Program-made: the position numbers and the translations under genes
Shown here: one piece after another, positions 31,790 through 38,088 of the stretch
Layout of the letters: each line of letters begins with the position of its first letter
Position numbering within the stretch: position 1 is the stretch's first letter
Origin: a virus
IMG/VR virus record: IMGVR_UViG_3300008117_000100
Location: 1-40,835 of that record
Strand: one strand, 5' to 3'
Length of the DNA stretch: 40,835 nucleotides
The notes under the pieces: generated by a model
What the model was told of the DNA's origin: nothing
Databases searched by the model: none
The model's input: only the letters and a program-made list of their open reading frames with translations

Positions 31790-32794
31790 ATGACAATTGT
31801 ATTAGATGAAGTATTGGCAAAATTAGATCCAAAAACAAGAGCAAGAGTTCAATCAGCACAAGAAGTTCAAGTACATAAGCAGGCTACCCCAAGTATTGGG
31901 CTTAATATGGCATTGCGTGGCGGACTTCCTTATGGTCGACAGGTTCTTGTTTGGGGTAATAAGTCTGCTGGAAAATCCTCTTTCTGCTTGCAAATGATTG
32001 CAATGGCACAAAAAGAAGGAAAGACTTGTGCTTGGATAGATGCAGAAGCATCATATGATCCAGCATGGGCAGAGCAATTAGGAGTAGATTCTTCAAAACT
32101 TATTTACTCTCCTGCAAAAACAGTAAATGATATGGTAGATGTTGCTACTAAGTTGATGGAAGCAGAAGTTGATCTAATAGTTGTTGATTCTATTTCTGCT
32201 CTACTACCAGCAATCTATTTTGAAAAAGATGGAAATGAATTAAAAGATTTGCAGGATACAAAGCAAATCGGCGCTGAAGCAAAGGATATGACCCACGCAG
32301 TCAAGATGTTAAATTATGCAAACAAAAACACATTACTTGTTCTCATCTCACAACAACGAAATCAGTTTGGATCTATGCATGCTAGTCACATCCCCACAGG
32401 TGGAATGGCAGTCAAGTTCTTTAGCACCACTGTCATTAAACTCTGGTCGTCTGAAGCTGAAGCTAATGCTATTAAGGCTGGTGTTAAAGTGGGCGACAAG
32501 ATTATCGAACAAAGAGTCGGAAGACCAGTTAACTGGATTGTTGATTACAGCAAAGTCTCACCCCCTAATCTTTCGGGACAGTACGACTTTTACTACCAAG
32601 GGGAAGTTCTTGGTGTAGATGGTGTCGGAGAAACTCTTGATGTTGCAGAAATGTGCGGAGTCGTGGAAAAAGGTGGCGCTTGGTACACCGTGGATGGGGA
32701 GAGATTTCAAGGACGTGCAAAAGCGGTGCAATACCTTCGTGATAATCCAGAAGTAGTATTAAAATTACAGGATCAGATCAATGCCAAATCTTGA
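31790..32794 (+). CDS. recA: RecA/UvsX-like recombinase
   Basis: This encodes 334 residues. Walker A is GNKSAGKSS near 55, with the following helix and CAWIDAEASYDPAWAEQLGV, a RecA hallmark; Walker B is LIVVDSISALLP near 128; the LVLISQQRNQFG segment near 180 matches the loop leading to L2, with SHIPTGGMAVKFFST after it. It has the size of bacterial RecA cores (about 350), without a long acidic tail. It should drive strand exchange in recombination-dependent replication and repair, together with the gp32-like protein, nuclease and RuvC-like resolvase encoded nearby. It has its own promoter. Confidence 0.93.
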   Translation: MTIVLDEVLAKLDPKTRARVQSAQEVQVHKQATPSIGLNMALRGGLPYGRQVLVWGNKSAGKSSFCLQMIAMAQKEGKTCAWIDAEASYDPAWAEQLGVDSSKLIYSPAKTVNDMVDVATKLMEAEVDLIVVDSISALLPAIYFEKDGNELKDLQDTKQIGAEAKDMTHAVKMLNYANKNTLLVLISQQRNQFGSMHASHIPTGGMAVKFFSTTVIKLWSSEAEANAIKAGVKVGDKIIEQRVGRPVNWIVDYSKVSPPNLSGQYDFYYQGEVLGVDGVGETLDVAEMCGVVEKGGAWYTVDGERFQGRAKAVQYLRDNPEVVLKLQDQINAKS

Positions 32795-32972
32795 TGAGTT
32801 TATTGGCCCTAAGCCAGAAAAAATATACAAGGTAGAGTTAGAAAAAATTGGTGGAGCAAAGCCATGCTCTAAATGTGAAAAAGATTCAGAAGAAACTTTT
32901 TGGGATCCAATAAATTTAATTATGTCATGGACATGCATTGATGGTCACTCAAATACATTTAAGGTTAACTAA
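32781..32972 (+). CDS. Small zinc-binding protein (unknown)
   Basis: This encodes 63 residues, overlapping recA by 14 nt. It has a CSKC pair near residue 30 and a third Cys plus His (WTCIDGH) near residue 55, so a zinc site of the C2CH type is likely. The pattern FWDPINLIMSWTC suggests a treble-clef or zinc-ribbon fold. It overlaps the next start by one base. No function known. Confidence 0.6.
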   Translation: MPNLDEFIGPKPEKIYKVELEKIGGAKPCSKCEKDSEETFWDPINLIMSWTCIDGHSNTFKVN

Positions 32973-33280
32973 TGTCAGAGAGGTCAGAAGCAAAACGTGA
33001 TGGAGCTAAACAACAAAAAAACAGTGGACGTGGTGATTATCAGAAGGGTGACGCTACGTGGAAATCTTTCGTGGTGGATTATAAAGAATACGAAAAATCG
33101 ATCTCTATCTCGCAAAGTATTTGGTCTAAAATTTGTACAGATACTTTTAAAGTTAGCAGGGATAAGTATCCTGTACTCAAGATCATCCTTGGCAAAGACA
33201 ATAGCAAAACGAGGCTTGCTGTGATTGAATGGTCATTGCTAGAGCAATTAGTAGAAGAATGGGAGAAAAAAGATGTCTAG
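32972..33280 (+). CDS. Possible Hjc-like Holliday junction resolvase / PD-(D/E)xK nuclease
   Basis: This encodes 102 residues. The N-terminus reads EAKRDGAKQQKNSGRGDYQK, then GDATWKSFVVDYKEYEKS, which parallels the basic/SGxG...GD...(D/E)xK order of archaeal Hjc and related restriction-fold nucleases: Glu near 6, Asp in GDA and D-x-K in VDYKE. It lies just after recA and before other recombination genes. It is short for this fold, and the second half (VLKIILGKDNSKTRLAVIEW) supplies a strand-helix pair. I recognise it as a recurrent small phage protein but have not verified its fold. Alternatively it is an uncharacterised recombination factor. Confidence 0.5.
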   Translation: MSERSEAKRDGAKQQKNSGRGDYQKGDATWKSFVVDYKEYEKSISISQSIWSKICTDTFKVSRDKYPVLKIILGKDNSKTRLAVIEWSLLEQLVEEWEKKDV

Positions 33281-33407
33281 TGGAAAAAGAAATAATAAGC
33301 ATCCATTTAATCCAACTCAAATAAAAAATGGAAGAATTGTCAGGCTTAGAAAAGATGGGACCGTAAAGGCGGATCTTGGCCCATATAAGAAAAAGGTAAA
33401 AAAATGA
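33273..33407 (+). CDS. 44-residue basic small protein (unknown)
   Basis: The ATG at 33273 opens 44 codons ending at TGA 33405-33407; it overlaps the previous stop by 8 nt and the next ATG by 4 nt, with GGGAGAAAAA just upstream as ribosome site. The coupling on both sides is the reason to accept so short a frame. The product is strongly basic (about 14 Lys/Arg, ending KKKVKK) with a central RIVRLRKDGTVKADLG hairpin-like stretch. It may bind nucleic acid; this is inference from charge. Confidence 0.55.
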   Translation: MSSGKRNNKHPFNPTQIKNGRIVRLRKDGTVKADLGPYKKKVKK

Positions 33408-33592
33408 AAGAAATTATTTTATCAACATTAACAGGTTTTTTGTGCGGAGCTGTATTCAGTATAGTTAAATTACCTGTTCCAGCACCGCAGGTTTTTGCAG
33501 GCATCATGGGTATTTTTGGTATATACCTTGGTTATGATTTTATTAGAACATTTGGCTTATGGCTAGAAGCGTTTAGGAGATTCATATCATGA
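33404..33592 (+). CDS. XapX-domain (DUF1427-like) small membrane protein
   Basis: This encodes 62 residues with ATGA coupling. Two hydrophobic segments surround the motif VKLPVPAPQVFAGIMGIFGI, which matches the XapX domain (short Gly-rich membrane proteins with KLPVPAP). The N-terminal segment (LSTLTGFLCGAVFSIV) and the second segment would each cross the membrane. XapX proteins have no established function; they are mostly chromosomal, so one inside a phage recombination cluster is unusual. A holin-like or membrane-anchoring role is conceivable but there is no lysin next to it. Confidence 0.65.
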   Translation: MKEIILSTLTGFLCGAVFSIVKLPVPAPQVFAGIMGIFGIYLGYDFIRTFGLWLEAFRRFIS

Positions 33593-33693
33593 TTCAATTT
33601 TTATTTGGATTGATGCTAGGATTTATAATCGGGTATCCTTTAGGGCTATGGGCAATTGATTATACAAGGAGATACAATGAGCGACAAAAGTAG
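33589..33693 (+). CDS. 34-residue single-pass membrane protein
   Basis: ATG 33589 overlaps the XapX stop as ATGA; the frame ends at TAG 33691-33693, 17 nt inside the next gene. The product has one hydrophobic segment (FLFGLMLGFIIGYPLGLWAI) and a basic C-terminus (DYTRRYNERQK), giving a predicted N-out/C-in topology. It is too short for ordinary gene prediction but is flanked by strict coupling on the 5' side. It may act with the XapX protein. Confidence 0.5.
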   Translation: MIQFLFGLMLGFIIGYPLGLWAIDYTRRYNERQK

Positions 33694-34012
33694 TCTAGAG
33701 TTAATTAGTGATATTACAGAATTTAATGACCTTCATGAGTATATGAAGGATGATCAGCTAGACAAGGCTTTGGCTATTGTGGTAAAGCTTCTAATGAATC
33801 CTGATGTTCCTGCTGCTAAAGCCCCACATTTAATTATTGAATTACAAGCTATGTCTACAAAGTTCTCAATGCTTGCTGCTGTATACTCTACAATTGCTAA
33901 AGACAAAGCGGGAACAGTAAACAATAATAAGAAGAACGTATACTATTCAGCAAAGGAGTCGATAGACAAACTCGTGGATGCCCTCAAGTATGTCGTTCGT
34001 TATAATGGCTAG
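33677..34012 (+). CDS. Conserved helical protein of unknown function
   Basis: This encodes 111 residues from ATG 33677, chosen because AAGGAG lies at 33665-33670; a reading from 33656 would bypass that site. It is helical and acidic in its first half (ISDITEFNDLHEYMKDDQLD) with a helical repeat-like centre. No enzymatic motif is visible. The downstream nuclease start overlaps its stop. It may be an accessory of the nuclease, judging by coupling only. Confidence 0.55.
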   Translation: MSDKSSLELISDITEFNDLHEYMKDDQLDKALAIVVKLLMNPDVPAAKAPHLIIELQAMSTKFSMLAAVYSTIAKDKAGTVNNNKKNVYYSAKESIDKLVDALKYVVRYNG

Positions 34013-34808
34013 AGATATTGTAAAGAATCTTAAATTTAAAAAGTATGAAGGCAAATTTAATGTAGAAGAGTTTGCTCAGATGCTAGATGATGCCTATAAG
34101 GCTACAAAAAGACCTGATGGGGAGATGACAAAAAAATCATTCAGTCCCAGTAGTCTTGGTTATGGTCATGGAAACTGCCCACGATATTGGTATATGGCAT
34201 TTAGCGGTGCACATTTTATAGACAATAATGATGCTACTGCTGTAGCAAATATGGCATATGGAACACAGGCTCATGATAGATTGCAGAAGTTAATTGCTGG
34301 ACAGTCTTCTGATTTATTTAAGACTAACTCCATGAAAGATGTCAAAACTGAAATAGAAATTACTAATGAATATCCACCAATTCGTGGGTTTATCGACCTT
34401 GTTATTAATTGGGACGATGAAGAAGTAATTGGTGAAATTAAAACTGCTAAACAAGAAGTGTGGGATACAAGGCAGGCAGAGATGTCTCCATCAGCAAACC
34501 ATATGCTTCAACTACTTACATATATGAAACTTCGTAATGCTAAAGAGGCATTCTTCTTATATGAAAATAAAAACACTCAAGAAATTCTTCTTATTCCAAT
34601 TCAAATGACCCCTAAAAATAAAAAGATTATCGATGATCTTTTTGTATGGATGTGCGAGGTTTGGGATAATTTTAAAGAAGGCGACATTCCGATGAGGCCT
34701 TTTGTTAAAACAAGTTATGCATGTAAAAATTGTCCAATTAAAAAAGAATGTTGGGCTGGAGAAACTGGAACTATACAAATTGAAGCCTATGAGGTTCCTA
34801 AATTATGA
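34005..34808 (+). CDS. Cas4/RecB-like exonuclease, PD-(D/E)xK with four Cys
   Basis: This encodes 267 residues from ATG 34005 (8-nt overlap); ATG 33978 is an alternative adding nine residues. The nuclease motifs are in order: GTQAHDRL (conserved His near 90), IRGFIDLV (Asp near 130) and GEIKTAK (Glu-x-Lys near 145), then QLLTYMK. One Cys lies before them in GNCPRYWYM (near 57) and three after, CKNCPIKKEC near 240-249. This Cys-nuclease-3xCys layout is the iron-sulphur arrangement of Cas4 and AddB-type nucleases. It probably resects DNA ends for RecA-mediated recombination. There is no CRISPR array nearby, so a phage recombination role is more likely than adaptation. Confidence 0.82.
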   Translation: MARDIVKNLKFKKYEGKFNVEEFAQMLDDAYKATKRPDGEMTKKSFSPSSLGYGHGNCPRYWYMAFSGAHFIDNNDATAVANMAYGTQAHDRLQKLIAGQSSDLFKTNSMKDVKTEIEITNEYPPIRGFIDLVINWDDEEVIGEIKTAKQEVWDTRQAEMSPSANHMLQLLTYMKLRNAKEAFFLYENKNTQEILLIPIQMTPKNKKIIDDLFVWMCEVWDNFKEGDIPMRPFVKTSYACKNCPIKKECWAGETGTIQIEAYEVPKL

Positions 34809-35083
34809 TTTGTGCGAATCAAGAATGTGCTAAAGAATTTGAGGCAAAAACTCATAATCAAAAGTATTGCACAGATGAGTGTTGCCGTGTTGCAACAAAT
34901 AGACGCATTATGGAAAAGTACTATGAAAAAAAGGCTATTAGGAATGGTGCTAGGCGAGGATGTAAAAAGTGTGGGGCACAGTTAAGTAGGTATAATGAAT
35001 CTAATTTGTGTTCTGCGTGTAATAGAAAAGTAAATCAGGATCAAAGATCTAGGCTGTTGGGGATGATAAATGAAATTAGCTGA
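34805..35083 (+). CDS. Zinc-finger protein with two Cys clusters
   Basis: This encodes 92 residues, ATGA-coupled to the nuclease. The N-terminal cluster ICANQECAKEF ... QKYCTDECCRVATNRR is a known phage/actinobacterial zinc-finger pattern, and a second cluster CKKCGAQLSRY ... LCSACNRK follows at about 53-74. The linker is basic. It likely binds DNA or protein through its two zinc sites. It overlaps the RuvC-like gene by 14 nt, supporting joint expression with recombination enzymes. Confidence 0.65.
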   Translation: MICANQECAKEFEAKTHNQKYCTDECCRVATNRRIMEKYYEKKAIRNGARRGCKKCGAQLSRYNESNLCSACNRKVNQDQRSRLLGMINEIS

Positions 35084-35636
35084 GCTAGTAAAAACAAAGG
35101 CTAGCCGTGTTCTTGGCATAGATGCATCTACAAATTCCGTCGCATTTTGCCTTATGGAAAACGATAAGCCTTTAAAATGGGGGAAAATAGAATTTGCTGG
35201 AGCAGATATATATGAAAAAATATATGACGCTAAATTAAAAATGCATGCAATGTTAGATGAATTAAAGTCTGATTATATTGCAGTAGAAGGAGCAGTCCTT
35301 GTCAGATCCCCTGATGCCGTGATAAAATTATCATATGTCTACGGTGTTGTTATTGCTGAGCTTATGTCTACTGGGGCTAGTGTTATTACTATATCTCCTA
35401 CATCTTGGCAGGCATATATTGGAAATAAAAACCCAACAAAGATGGAGAAAGACAAGCTTAGGTTTGAGAATCCAGGATATGCTGACTCCTGGTACAAAAA
35501 CAAGATGCGTCAAATTAGGAAACAAAGAACTGTAGATTATTTTAATAATAAATATGGATTAAAGCTTGAAGATTTTGATGTGGCAGATGCATTCGGCATT
35601 GCTCATTATTCTAACACGGTGCTAACAGAAAGATGA
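35070..35636 (+). CDS. RuvC-like Holliday junction resolvase
   Basis: This encodes 188 residues. The RNase H-fold acidic residues of RuvC are present: Asp18 in VLGIDAST, Glu near 73 in IAVEGAV, and the C-terminal pair in DFDVADAFGIAHY. The centre has VYGVVIAELMSTGASV and ISPTSWQAYIG as in RuvC-type resolvases, followed by a Lys/Arg-rich loop (YKNKMRQIRKQRTV) for DNA contact. It would cut four-way junctions left by recombination before packaging. It is preceded by a zinc-finger gene and followed, with ATGA overlap, by a tiny HTH gene. Confidence 0.85.
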   Translation: MKLAELVKTKASRVLGIDASTNSVAFCLMENDKPLKWGKIEFAGADIYEKIYDAKLKMHAMLDELKSDYIAVEGAVLVRSPDAVIKLSYVYGVVIAELMSTGASVITISPTSWQAYIGNKNPTKMEKDKLRFENPGYADSWYKNKMRQIRKQRTVDYFNNKYGLKLEDFDVADAFGIAHYSNTVLTER

Positions 35637-35776
35637 AACTTTATCAAAGTAAGGATTGGCTATATCGCAGATATATAGTACAAAAGAAAACTGTTACAGA
35701 AATTGGAACAGAATGCGGGGTCTCTGCTATGACTATACAGAGGTATCTAGAAAAGTTCGGACTAATTAAAAAATGA
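35633..35776 (+). CDS. 47-residue helix-turn-helix protein
   Basis: ATG 35633 overlaps the RuvC-like stop (ATGA) and its TGA overlaps the next ATG in the same way, so it is coupled on both sides. The product is almost only a homeodomain-like HTH: KTVTEIGTECGVSAMTIQRY then LEKFGLIKK, with the Glu-Ile-Gly/Gly-Val-Ser turn typical of that fold. With no other domain it could be a DNA-binding repressor or regulator, or a DNA-binding adaptor. Target unknown. Confidence 0.65.
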   Translation: MKLYQSKDWLYRRYIVQKKTVTEIGTECGVSAMTIQRYLEKFGLIKK

Positions 35777-36528
35777 TAGAAAAAAAGATTTGGCAGACGT
35801 ACGAGACACCATTTGATGCCCTTCCAGATTATGCTAAATTTAGTATTCAAACATGGAAGGACAATAACCCAGACTGGGATCACGGATATATGAGTGGTCC
35901 AGACAGAGAGCAGTTCTTTAAAGATAATTTTTCAGAAGAAATTTATAACACATACATTAATCTTCCATTAGGAGTTATGAAAGCTGGGCTTTGGAGATTT
36001 GCAATTCTTTATATTAATGGCGGAATTTATGCTGACATGGATACACATTGTAAAGTTCCAGTAGACTCATGGTTAAATCAGGATTACGATATGATGCTTG
36101 ATATCGAAAGAGATACCCCATGGTTAGCAACACAAACTATTGCTTCACGGGCTGGTCATCCTTTACTAAAAGCAGCAATAGATCTTTGTGTTGAAAGAGT
36201 CGGAGACGGCATTATTCAGCATAACCATATGGTTCATTATTATACAGATGTTCAAATGTTTACAGATGCCATGTATCGTGAATTAGGCGTAGAGCCATAT
36301 CAAAAACATATTAACCAGTGGGCTCCAGAATTAATGGAAATGCCTTATCTCAAAGACAATAAAGTTCATATTTTTCATGGTCAAGACGCAAAGCGACTTC
36401 TTGATAAAGACGTAGTTCATTTATATTGGGGAGATGACAGAGAAGAAGGCTGGATTGCATGGAAGAAAGATCCAATGGTAAATCAATCTTATCCTAATGG
36501 ATTTAATCCTCACGATTGGAAAGAGTAA
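35773..36528 (+). CDS. DXD-type glycosyltransferase (Gly_transf_sug family)
   Basis: This encodes 251 residues. The start IEKKIWQTYE and the core LGVMKAGLWRFAILYINGGI, continuing YADMDT near residue 88, are signatures of the DXD sugar-binding region glycosyltransferases (OCH1/TcdA-related, GT32-like). The DMD triad would bind the metal and nucleotide-sugar. Later His-containing segments (MVHYYTDVQMF, VHLYWG) are also typical. It transfers a sugar from a nucleotide donor to an acceptor that is not visible in the sequence: phage DNA, a virion protein or a host glycan. The next gene, starting in its stop codon, is a sugar nucleotidyltransferase that could supply the donor. Confidence 0.85.
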   Translation: MIEKKIWQTYETPFDALPDYAKFSIQTWKDNNPDWDHGYMSGPDREQFFKDNFSEEIYNTYINLPLGVMKAGLWRFAILYINGGIYADMDTHCKVPVDSWLNQDYDMMLDIERDTPWLATQTIASRAGHPLLKAAIDLCVERVGDGIIQHNHMVHYYTDVQMFTDAMYRELGVEPYQKHINQWAPELMEMPYLKDNKVHIFHGQDAKRLLDKDVVHLYWGDDREEGWIAWKKDPMVNQSYPNGFNPHDWKE

Positions 36529-37196
36529 TGCATACCATAGGAGTATTGCCAGCTTCTGGCAAAGCATCTAGGATTGGCGGAATTCCGAAGTTCTGCTTGC
36601 CAATATCAGACGAGAGGTCTTTGCTTCAGTGGCATGTAGAACAAATGCTTGAAGTTTGTGACGAAGTTCGTGTTGCTACAAGACCTGAGTGGGTTCCAAT
36701 AGTTCAAAACATGGACATGAATGTTAAACTAATAGTACGTGAACCATCTACTATGTCTGATGCAATTAAGTTTATGATAGGCGAATATAATGATACCGTT
36801 GTTGTAGGAATGCCAGACACATACATTCTTAATGCTCCAGTAAATATTTATAAAGAAATGATGAAAGAAGATAAGGCAGATCTAGTTCTTGGCATATGGG
36901 AATGTAATGATGAATTAAAAGGAAGAGTAGGACAGGTTAAAGTTTCTGATGGTAGGGTAATTGGATCTGAAGATAAGGTAGATAATTGTGACTACCCAGA
37001 CATGTGGGGCACTATGCTATTCCGAAAAAATATGATAAGATACTTAGATCCTAAATTAGACCATCCAGGAAAACAATTAAAGGAATGGATAAGCGAAAGC
37101 ACAAATATTAGGGCGGTAAGACCAGGCGGGAAATATATGGATATTGGAACGCTAAGAGGATTAAAACAATTATACAAGGAGATGGATAATGCTTGA
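36528..37196 (+). CDS. Sugar-phosphate nucleotidyltransferase (RmlA/GlmU-like)
   Basis: This encodes 222 residues from ATG 36528, which overlaps the glycosyltransferase stop by one base. The N-terminus VLPASGKASRIGG then IPKFCLPI follows the nucleotide-binding G-x-G-x-R...PK signature, VGMPDTYIL places the metal-binding Asp near 88-92, and YMDIGTLRGLKQ near the C-terminus matches the conserved W-x-D-I-G-T segment. It joins a nucleotide to a sugar-1-phosphate to make an NDP-sugar. Paired with the upstream transferase it suggests a dedicated phage glycosylation pathway. It is shorter than RmlA (about 290), as in minimal versions. Confidence 0.8.
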   Translation: MHTIGVLPASGKASRIGGIPKFCLPISDERSLLQWHVEQMLEVCDEVRVATRPEWVPIVQNMDMNVKLIVREPSTMSDAIKFMIGEYNDTVVVGMPDTYILNAPVNIYKEMMKEDKADLVLGIWECNDELKGRVGQVKVSDGRVIGSEDKVDNCDYPDMWGTMLFRKNMIRYLDPKLDHPGKQLKEWISESTNIRAVRPGGKYMDIGTLRGLKQLYKEMDNA

Positions 37197-37518
37197 ACCA
37201 GTATTCCCAGACGTAAATCAATTTAGGTGTGAAGATTTATATCTGCTTACAGTAGGTACAGAAGCAGGCAAAGAAATTCTTGAAACATGCCATGAGATTG
37301 CACATATGTTGGTCAAAAAGAATATCGCATACGGCAATTCAGCCCTTGATCCTGTACGAATATTTTCAAAGGCGGGACCAAGAGAGCAACTACATGTCCG
37401 TATTGATGATAAATTAAATAGACTTATGAAGGGTACAGATTATCCAGGAGATAACGATATTGACGATTTGATTGGATATTTAGTCCTATTAAAGATTGCC
37501 AAGCAAAAATCTAGTTGA
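37189..37518 (+). CDS. DUF1599/Nmad1-like helical protein
   Basis: This encodes 109 residues with AAGGAG upstream of ATG 37189 and an 8-nt overlap with the nucleotidyltransferase. The pattern KKNIAYGNSALDPVRIF then REQLHVRIDDKLNRLMKG and DDLIGYLVLLKIA matches the small all-alpha family known as DUF1599, also called nucleotide modification associated domain 1. That family was named from neighbourhoods with DNA base-modification enzymes. Its biochemical activity is unproven; resemblance to MazG/dUTPase-like helical hydrolases has been suggested. Its presence beside two sugar enzymes is suggestive but not proof of DNA glycosylation. Confidence 0.7.
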   Translation: MLEPVFPDVNQFRCEDLYLLTVGTEAGKEILETCHEIAHMLVKKNIAYGNSALDPVRIFSKAGPREQLHVRIDDKLNRLMKGTDYPGDNDIDDLIGYLVLLKIAKQKSS

Positions 37519-37543
37519 TTTTTTAGTCAACTAAGATTATAAT
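37512..37543 (+). promoter_or_regulatory. Promoter with overlapping inverted repeat before the terminase genes
   Basis: TTGATT (37515-37520), a 17-nt spacer and TATAAT (37538-37543) form a good promoter. An inverted repeat, TAGTTGA (37512-37518) and TCAACTA (37527-37533), spans the -35 box and spacer, the place of a repressor operator. The right half belongs to TAGTCAACTA (37524-37533), 9/10 identical to the palindrome at 13915-13924. The ATG lies 8 nt after the -10, so the mRNA should be leaderless or nearly so. Confidence 0.75.
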
Positions 37544-37551
37544 GTATATAT

Positions 37552-38088
37552 ATGGAAATTGAATTAGCTGATCATTATGATCGCATGAACAAGGTAGTAG
37601 AGGAATTACTTAAAGGTAATAACCCTACCCAGATTGCCTCTGTGACGGGCTTTAAACGGTCAGAGGTTATAGAGTATATAGATGAGTGGAAACAGGTCGT
37701 AAGAAGCGATTCTGGGGCTCGTGAGAGGGCTAAAGAGGCTATCTCTGGAGCAGACCAACATTATGCCATGCTCATTAAAGAGGCCTGGAAGACCGTAGAA
37801 GACGCAGACACTCAGGGTCAATTAAATGTAAAGGCAACGGCATTAAAACTAATTGCAGACATTGAAGGCAAACGCATAGGCATGCTTCAGGAAGTAGGCT
37901 TACTAGATAATGCAGAGCTTGCCACACAATTGGCGGAGACAGAACGCAAACAAGATATTCTTGTAAAGATTTTAAAAGAAGTTACGGCTACCTGTCCAAA
38001 ATGTAAAATGGAAGTTGCCAAGAGATTGTCACAAATTACTGGGATAGTAGAGCCAGTTGAGATAATTGAGGAAGTAAGTGGATCTTAA
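37552..38088 (+). CDS. terS: Putative terminase small subunit
   Basis: This encodes 178 residues. The N-terminal HTH (VVEELLKGNNPTQIASVTG, then KRSEVIEYIDEW) is the DNA-recognition domain expected in small terminases; a central helical region (residues 60-140) would oligomerise, and a CPKC pair near 151 may bind zinc. It overlaps the large terminase gene by 11 nt. The small subunit recognises the packaging site and regulates the motor. No Shine-Dalgarno precedes ATG 37552, in line with a leaderless transcript. Identity rests on the HTH plus direct coupling to terL. Confidence 0.72.
   Translation: MEIELADHYDRMNKVVEELLKGNNPTQIASVTGFKRSEVIEYIDEWKQVVRSDSGARERAKEAISGADQHYAMLIKEAWKTVEDADTQGQLNVKATALKLIADIEGKRIGMLQEVGLLDNAELATQLAETERKQDILVKILKEVTATCPKCKMEVAKRLSQITGIVEPVEIIEEVSGS

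Noticed and set aside
34001-34006. TATAAT -10 box before the Cas4-like gene
   Set aside because: It lies within coding sequence, overlaps the proposed ATG and has no supporting -35 or extended -10.
34005-34808. Cas4 as part of a phage CRISPR adaptation system
   Set aside because: No repeats of CRISPR type and no cas1/cas2 are present; the nuclease sits with recombination genes.
37512-37533. Inverted repeat as a terminator for the sugar cassette
   Set aside because: No T-run follows on the + strand, and the repeat overlaps a good -35 box; an operator is more likely.
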